A stretch of DNA of 9,885 bases from HGM11416 sp045596285 (GTDB taxonomy: Bacteria > Bacillota > Clostridia > Christensenellales > Borkfalkiaceae). The notes below the pieces were generated by a model that searched no databases, had not been told where the DNA came from, and worked only from the letters and a program-made list of their open reading frames with translations. Where the stretch lies: contig JAZOCA010000095.1 of the NCBI GenBank assembly GCA_045596285.1, forward strand, positions 1 to 9,885, written 5' to 3'. Numbering within the stretch: the stretch's first letter is position 1; each line of letters starts with the position of its first letter. The position numbers and the translations under genes are program-made. This document shows, piece after piece, positions 6,490-9,885 of this stretch.

Positions 6490-7506
6490 TTATTCCGCTT
6501 CAGTACCAGCAATTACAGCATAATCGCTAGGTACGGTAATGCCGAGTTCTGCACAAATTTCTGCGTTATATTTTTTTACGGGTGACTGATCGTAACCTAT
6601 AGCCATTTCACGAACGTCTTTCTTTCCCAAAAGAATTTCAGCAGCCATTTGACCAGTCTTTACTCCGATATTGTAGTAACTAATAGACAAGGTAGCAAAA
6701 CCACAGCCTTTACAAGCCCCCTCTTCCCCAGCAAACACGGGAATTTTTGCACTTCTTAAAATATTGTCGATAGTAGCAGTATTTGAAGCTACGGTGTTAT
6801 CAGTAGGAACGTAAACTGCATCGTACTTGCCAGAAACGATACCGTTACATACTGATGCGATGTCGTTGCTGTCAACGAAGGTTTTTACGTCCGCAGTAAC
6901 ATTTTTAGCTGCGAGTTCGGTCTTTATTACGTCTGCTTGATATTTAGAGTTTGGTTCTGCAGAGCAATATAAAATAGCAACTTTGCTTTCTGCGGTAAGT
7001 CCGAGAAGATCAACCATCATTCCAGCTTGCTCGTCGAGCGGAGCAAGGTCAGAAGTTCCAGATACGTTATTACCAACGGTGCCCTTAAAATCATCGATTC
7101 CAAGCGCAACGCCGTATTCGGTGATAGAAGTACCGAGAACGGGAATAGTTGTGGTTGCTGCATACGCTGCCTGTAATGCGGGCGTTGCGTTAGCCATAAT
7201 AAGGTCAACGTCGTCAGAAACGAAATCGTTAACGATAGTGGTACAAATAGTAGAATCGTTGCTTGCATTCTGATAGTTAAATGTAACGGTTCTACCTGCT
7301 TTCTCAAGCTCTTCGGTTAAAGCGTCCTTAAAGCCTTGAGTTGCTGCATCCAAAGCTTCGTGAGCCACGAGCTGAACGATACCGACTTCGTAGTTCGCTT
7401 TGTCGGGATTGACTTTGATTTCACCCTGCGTATTATTACAAGCGGTAAGACCAAAGCAAGCAACGCTCATTATTAAAGCCATTGCTACGGTTAAGAATTT
7501 TTTCAT
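6490..7506 (-). CDS. ABC transporter substrate-binding lipoprotein, PF04392 (TrpX-like)
   Basis: A 338-aa extracellular binding protein. The signal peptide runs from MKKFLTVAMALIMSVACFG to the classical lipobox L20-T-A-C23, so it should be anchored to the outer face of the membrane. The mature protein starts with strand Y-E-V-G-I-V-Q-L-V-A-H-E-A-L-D. It then shows V-D-L-I-M-A-N-A-T-P-A-L-Q and the strand V-A-I-L-Y-C-S-A-E-P-N-S, the two-lobe periplasmic-binding fold of the PF04392 'ABC_sub_bind' family. AGGAGG (7517-7512) stands five bases from ATG 7506. It is the first gene of the operon with the permease and ATPase, behind a full-consensus promoter. Relatives in streptococci (TrpX) are controlled by a tryptophan T-box; I see no T-box here, so the substrate cannot be assigned to tryptophan with confidence. 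Confidence 0.9.
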   Translation of the reverse strand: MKKFLTVAMALIMSVACFGLTACNNTQGEIKVNPDKANYEVGIVQLVAHEALDAATQGFKDALTEELEKAGRTVTFNYQNASNDSTICTTIVNDFVSDDVDLIMANATPALQAAYAATTTIPVLGTSITEYGVALGIDDFKGTVGNNVSGTSDLAPLDEQAGMMVDLLGLTAESKVAILYCSAEPNSKYQADVIKTELAAKNVTADVKTFVDSNDIASVCNGIVSGKYDAVYVPTDNTVASNTATIDNILRSAKIPVFAGEEGACKGCGFATLSISYYNIGVKTGQMAAEILLGKKDVREMAIGYDQSPVKKYNAEICAELGITVPSDYAVIAGTEAE

Positions 7507-7590
7507 AATAGCCTCCTATTTTATGGTGTTAGAAACCTTTTTCATTTGCAGATATACTCTCATTAACACGAAGTATACCCATATTTGTTA

Positions 7591-7619
7591 ATTATACTGA
7601 AATTTCAACTTTTTGTCAA
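7591..7619 (-). promoter_or_regulatory. Full-consensus sigma-A promoter of the TrpXYZ-type ABC operon
   Basis: On the minus strand, TTGACA (7619-7614), 17 bp, then TATAAT (7596-7591): a perfect consensus match with ideal spacing. The transcript should begin near 7584, leaving a leader of about 78 nt. No terminator hairpin, T-box specifier region or riboswitch is visible in that leader, and the pectin-promoter element is absent. The operon looks strongly and independently expressed. Confidence 0.9.
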
Positions 7620-7684
7620 TAATTTAACAACAAGAATAGCTACTGTTTTGACTATTATTATATTATTTTAAGAAAACAAATATA

Positions 7685-7709
7685 AAACGCGGAGTTTTAC
7701 CCCGCGTTT
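7685..7709 (-). terminator. Terminator of the GH28 gene
   Basis: AAACGCGG (7685-7692) pairs with CCGCGTTT (7702-7709): an 8-bp, GC-cored stem with a 9-base loop. It lies directly after the GH28 stop (7713-7715) and is followed on the minus strand by TTTTATATTTG. It isolates GH28 from the ABC operon promoter downstream. Confidence 0.82.
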
Positions 7710-7712
7710 ATT

Positions 7713-8966
7713 TTATAGTACTTCCGTCAGCTCAACGGATACGTTTTCCCTTTTTAAGTTTACTATGATTCCCTCTTTATAAGAATCTATTTTGGTCTTT
7801 ATTTGCATATCCTTAAAGGTAAAATTCTTCAAAACGTATTGTTCTGATACTGAAACATTTAAATAGTTTTTGCACGATAGTTCACAATCAACAAAAGTAA
7901 CGTCGTTAACAACCGAGGGTGGTATAGGCGCGTACCCTTTCATATCGAAAAACTGCGTCCAAGGATTTGCAACTAACGTATAACCTACTTCACCAACAGC
8001 CTTTTCCACACGAATATATTCGTAATGCTGAGGTGTGTCTGGACGGAGTTTAAGCCATAAAAGCCTTTCAGCGTTCTTTATTTTTACCCGCCTTATAATC
8101 ACGTTTTTGTTATGAATAGATTCCGACCCGCAAGTTAAACAGCCGTGACAGAATCCGTATTCGCAATCTTCCACTATAATGCGCTCGTTAATTCCGTTCT
8201 CAGCCCTTTCTATTGCGTCTGGCCCTTTACCACCTTTAAGCACTACCGCATCGTCGTTTACTGCAAAATAACAGTTCTTGATATGAACGTCTGAGCAAGC
8301 GTCAATATCAATAGCATCCGTGCTAGGTGCTTTGCCCTTTTCTGACGTTATCTTTACGCCTAAATATTTAACTTTGTTGCACTTATAAATATGCGTTGTC
8401 CAGTAATGAGAATTTTTTAAAGTGCACTCTGCGATAGTAACGTTATTACTGTTTGAAACATATAAAAGCCTAGGGCGTTGCTCGTCTTTATTCGTGCAAT
8501 TTGGATTCCAACTTCTTCTGTGCCAAAACGCATTCCACGAGCGCTGACCGTTCCCGTCAATAGTACCTCTGCCACAAATAGTAAACCCGTCAACACCATC
8601 AGCGTTTATTAGTGCGGATAAGTACTGACAAGTTTCCCCTTCGATGCGCGTTTTAACAATAGGATAATCAGTTACGAAATCACTTCCTTTAAGCACCGCG
8701 CCATCACTTAAATATAGATTAACACCCGCTTTAAAAAAGAGTGCGCCAGTTAAATATTCTCCTTGCGGGATAATTATAACTCCACCGCCGTTTTCGTGAG
8801 CAGTATCTATAATTTTTTGAATTTCTTCTGTATATATCTTTCCGTCTGCTTTTACTCCGTAATCAGTAACGACGTACTTTTGACCTAGCGAATCTAGCAT
8901 TGGAATATTATATTCAAAAAACCATTCGTTAATTATACTTCCGTCAGGGAAAATTTCTTTATTCAT
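7713..8966 (-). CDS. GH28 family pectin hydrolase (polygalacturonase-like), cytoplasmic
   Basis: A 417-aa right-handed beta-helix enzyme expected to hydrolyse galacturonic acid linkages in pectin fragments. Family signatures appear in order: entry segment Y-G-V-K-A-D-G, core G-T-I-D-G-N-G-Q (134-141), S215-T-D217-A-I-D, N-D238-D239-A-V, C-H274-G and R-L-L-W-L-K306-L-R. These correspond to the classical NTD, DD, GHG and RIK motifs. The three catalytic aspartates are kept, while N of NTD is Ser and the last motif is reshaped, suggesting an exo-acting or rhamnogalacturonan-type specificity and not a plain endo-polygalacturonase. No signal peptide is present (MNKEIFPDGS), so it acts on imported oligosaccharides. 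TGGAGA (8976-8971) supports ATG 8966. The gene is monocistronic with its own promoter and terminator. Family assignment is strong; exact substrate is open. Confidence 0.9.
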   Translation of the reverse strand: MNKEIFPDGSIINEWFFEYNIPMLDSLGQKYVVTDYGVKADGKIYTEEIQKIIDTAHENGGGVIIIPQGEYLTGALFFKAGVNLYLSDGAVLKGSDFVTDYPIVKTRIEGETCQYLSALINADGVDGFTICGRGTIDGNGQRSWNAFWHRRSWNPNCTNKDEQRPRLLYVSNSNNVTIAECTLKNSHYWTTHIYKCNKVKYLGVKITSEKGKAPSTDAIDIDACSDVHIKNCYFAVNDDAVVLKGGKGPDAIERAENGINERIIVEDCEYGFCHGCLTCGSESIHNKNVIIRRVKIKNAERLLWLKLRPDTPQHYEYIRVEKAVGEVGYTLVANPWTQFFDMKGYAPIPPSVVNDVTFVDCELSCKNYLNVSVSEQYVLKNFTFKDMQIKTKIDSYKEGIIVNLKRENVSVELTEVL

Positions 8967-8996
8967 AAAATCTCCAGTTTAGTTAATACTATTTAT

Positions 8997-9024
8997 ATTT
9001 TAACACAATTTCGCCCTTATGCAA
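8997..9024 (-). promoter_or_regulatory. Probable promoter of the GH28 gene
   Basis: On the minus strand, TTGCAT (9024-9019), 16 bp, then TAAAAT (9002-8997), about 30 bases upstream of the ATG. The match is moderate and the surroundings are very AT-rich, so the exact -10 is uncertain. The exact 18-bp element of the other two pectin promoters is not present here. Confidence 0.5.
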
Positions 9025-9070
9025 GTGTTTTGATTAATTTTAAAATTATTTTATTTTTCACCTCATATAC

Positions 9071-9099
9071 TTGACAACTCACAGCCAAAGTGATATATT
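9071..9099 (+). promoter_or_regulatory. Sigma-A promoter of the small membrane protein gene
   Basis: TTGACA (9071-9076), 17 bp, TATATT (9094-9099). Transcription should begin near 9106, giving a leader of about 60 nt that includes a small TATCA/TGATA dyad (9117-9132). It is strong for a gene of only 79 codons. Confidence 0.8.
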
Positions 9100-9166
9100 T
9101 CTCTATGAAAAATCGCTATCATAATAGTGATACTAACACAATATATTGTATAAAGGAGGTAGTATT

Positions 9167-9406
9167 ATGGAAGCTCTTAAAAAATTGTTCCCGTTCTCAT
9201 TTACGGGTAAAGACAGTATCGGCGCTCTTCTCATTAACATTCTTATTTACTTCGTTGCCGGTGCAGTTATCGGTATTTTGATCGGTGTTCTCGCAGCAAT
9301 CCCCGTCGTTGGACTTTTAGTTGGAATAATTGGCGGACTCATTGATCTTTACGTTTTGGTCGGCATAATTCTTTCAATTTTAGATTATTGCAAAGTATTA
9401 AAGTAA
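9167..9406 (+). CDS. Small two-helix membrane protein of unknown function
   Basis: A 79-aa hydrophobic protein: a short basic N-terminus (MEALKKLFPFSFTGKDS), then a long hydrophobic stretch of about residues 18-72. That stretch breaks into two membrane segments, LLINILIYFVAGAVIGILIG and VGLLVGIIGGLIDLYVLVGI, separated by A-A-I-P-V. It ends in a charged tail, DYCKVLK. Glycines recur every three to four residues (G-x-x-x-G-like), favouring helix packing or oligomers. ATG 9167 is preferred over TTG 9146 because AAAGGAGG (9152-9159) sits seven bases upstream. It has a private strong promoter and a perfect terminator, so it is transcribed alone. I recognise no named family; proteins of this shape are common in Clostridia but uncharacterised. 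Confidence 0.85.
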   Translation: MEALKKLFPFSFTGKDSIGALLINILIYFVAGAVIGILIGVLAAIPVVGLLVGIIGGLIDLYVLVGIILSILDYCKVLK

Positions 9407-9415
9407 GATTAAAAG

Positions 9416-9445
9416 AAAAACTCCTCGAAATCGAGGAGTTTTTTT
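9416..9445. terminator. Strong terminator after the small membrane protein gene (probably bidirectional)
   Basis: AAAAACTCCTCG (9416-9427) pairs perfectly with CGAGGAGTTTTT (9432-9443) around an AAAT loop, followed by further T on the plus strand. On the minus strand it is also a hairpin with a U-run (from the A-run at 9411-9420), so it would also stop transcripts arriving from the right. Confidence 0.88.
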
Positions 9446-9447
9446 AT

Positions 9448-9501
9448 TTATAATACTAACAATCCCTCATAAGCAAGAGCGAGTATATACTTCATATCCA
9501 T
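9448..9501 (-). CDS. Possible 17-aa peptide gene
   Basis: An open frame of 17 codons reading MDMKYILALAYEGLLVL, ending TAA just ahead of the terminator at 9416-9445. AAAAAAGGAG (9520-9511) is a good ribosome binding site nine bases from ATG 9501. The combination of ribosome binding site, short frame and terminator right after the stop is what a real micro-gene looks like. It lies downstream of the 80-aa gene's terminator and has no separate promoter that I can see, so it would depend on read-through. Random occurrence is quite possible for so short a frame. Confidence 0.3.
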   Translation of the reverse strand: MDMKYILALAYEGLLVL

Positions 9502-9525
9502 TTTTAATATCTCCTTTTTTGTATA

Positions 9526-9557
9526 AAAAGCACCTACCAGTTTAGGTAAGTGCTTTT
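9526..9557 (-). terminator. Terminator of the 80-aa hypothetical gene
   Basis: AAAAGCACCTACC (9526-9538) faces GGTAAGTGCTTTT (9545-9557) around a 6-base loop. The one C/A mismatch becomes a G-U wobble in the minus-strand RNA, so it is built for minus-strand transcripts. It starts 6 bp after the stop at 9564 and is followed by a T-rich tail. Confidence 0.78.
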
Positions 9558-9563
9558 GTGTGT

Positions 9564-9806
9564 TTATTCCTGCATACAATAGTCTAAATATTCCATACTC
9601 TCATCGGGGGATGAAATCCTGATTTCGTTCTCACTTTCTTTTGCCATTAACACCAACGGATAACCCAAATAAGGAGCCTTTTCATTATATTTTGCTCTAT
9701 ATATTTGATACCCATTCCAATCTTTCACACGAACAACTTCATCCGCTAGTCTGCTTTTCTTAAATTCTTCTTTTGCTTTTTCTAATTCTTTTTCAAAATC
9801 ATTCAT
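9564..9806 (-). CDS. Hypothetical protein, 80 aa, unrecognised family
   Basis: A small soluble protein: an N-terminal charged amphipathic helix (N-D-F-E-K-E-L-E-K-A-K-E-E-F-K-K-S, about residues 2-19). A compact, probably beta-rich segment follows (V-V-R-V-K-D-W-N-G-Y-Q-I-Y-R-A-K-Y), with LGYPLVLMAK and a conserved-looking P-D-E-S-M-E-Y-L-D-Y-C end. It has no membrane or signal segment. The start is ambiguous: ATG 9806 has only a distant AAAGG (13 bases away), while an in-frame TTG at 9815 has AAAGG four bases upstream and would add three residues. It begins 5 bp after (or, from TTG, overlaps) the stop of the gene running in from the right edge, so the two are probably co-transcribed. I do not recognise a family. 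Confidence 0.7.
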   Translation of the reverse strand: MNDFEKELEKAKEEFKKSRLADEVVRVKDWNGYQIYRAKYNEKAPYLGYPLVLMAKESENEIRISSPDESMEYLDYCMQE

Positions 9807-9811
9807 ATTTA

Positions 9812-9885
9812 TCAATCTACCTTTTTCATTACTTTATCACAAAATTTCTCATCCATAGATACCTTAGTTAAATTCGTATATTCCA
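9812..9885 (-). CDS. 3' end of a gene entering from the right edge (last 23 codons), unknown
   Basis: On the minus strand an open frame from the window edge reads EYTNLTKVSMDEKFCDKVMK plus K-V-D and stops at TGA (9814-9812). The stop overlaps or abuts the start of the 80-aa gene by a few bases, as in a tight operon or gene pair. Too little is present for a family call; it is inferred to be coding mainly from this stop/start junction and the absence of stops in the frame. Confidence 0.5.
   Translation of the reverse strand, partial: EYTNLTKVSMDEKFCDKVMKKVD

Noticed and set aside
6983..7307. Overlapping 96-codon frames on both strands inside the substrate-binding protein gene
   Set aside because: They are shadows of the lipoprotein gene, without ribosome binding sites or recognisable features.
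7507..7590. Possible T-box or other riboswitch in front of the TrpXYZ-type operon
   Set aside because: The leader is about 78 nt and shows neither a T-box sequence nor terminator/antiterminator alternatives.
9030..9062. GTGAAAAATAAAA upstream of the GH28 promoter, similar to the shared GTAAAAAATAGAG element
   Set aside because: It matches 10 of 13 but is not placed against the -35 as at the other two promoters, and the surroundings are nearly pure A/T, where such matches arise easily. I do not claim GH28 is in the same regulon on this basis.

Overview
The window is AT-rich, with strong GGAGG-type ribosome binding sites, near-consensus sigma-A promoters (TTGACA, 17 bp, TATAAT), hairpin plus T-run terminators and lipoprotein-type binding proteins. 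Together these suggest a low-GC Gram-positive bacterium, probably an uncultured gut or rumen Clostridia. I see no mobile element, CRISPR array, rRNA or tRNA.

Layout. The left edge (1-293, minus) carries the 5' end of a sugar ABC transporter binding lipoprotein gene. It is divergent from an AraC-family regulator (691-1536, plus). The regulator converges on a 958-aa GH106-like glycoside hydrolase (1604-4480, minus), and the two share a bidirectional terminator. Next comes a spacer of about 270 bp with a GC-richer hairpin block. A three-gene ABC operon of the TrpXYZ/PF04392 type follows (7506 to 4747, minus), with its own consensus promoter and terminator. A cytoplasmic GH28 pectin hydrolase (8966-7713, minus) comes after that. 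The right end holds a 79-aa two-helix membrane protein with its own promoter and terminator (9167-9406, plus), a possible 17-aa peptide gene, an 80-83-aa hypothetical gene, and the 3' tip of one more gene running off the edge.

How it fits together. The sugar transporter, the AraC regulator, the GH106-like enzyme and GH28 look like a pectin (rhamnogalacturonan/oligogalacturonide) utilisation locus. Oligosaccharides would be imported and then cut in the cytoplasm, since neither hydrolase has a signal peptide. The most informative observation is an 18-bp exact repeat that overlaps the -35 box of both the binding-protein promoter and the GH106-like promoter. It extends to 31/38 matches upstream, stops at the -35, and has further half-site-like copies in the regulator's own upstream region. 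This is what an AraC-type activator regulon would look like, and it links the regulator to its two neighbouring targets. The Trp-type ABC operon lacks this element and seems to be independently controlled.
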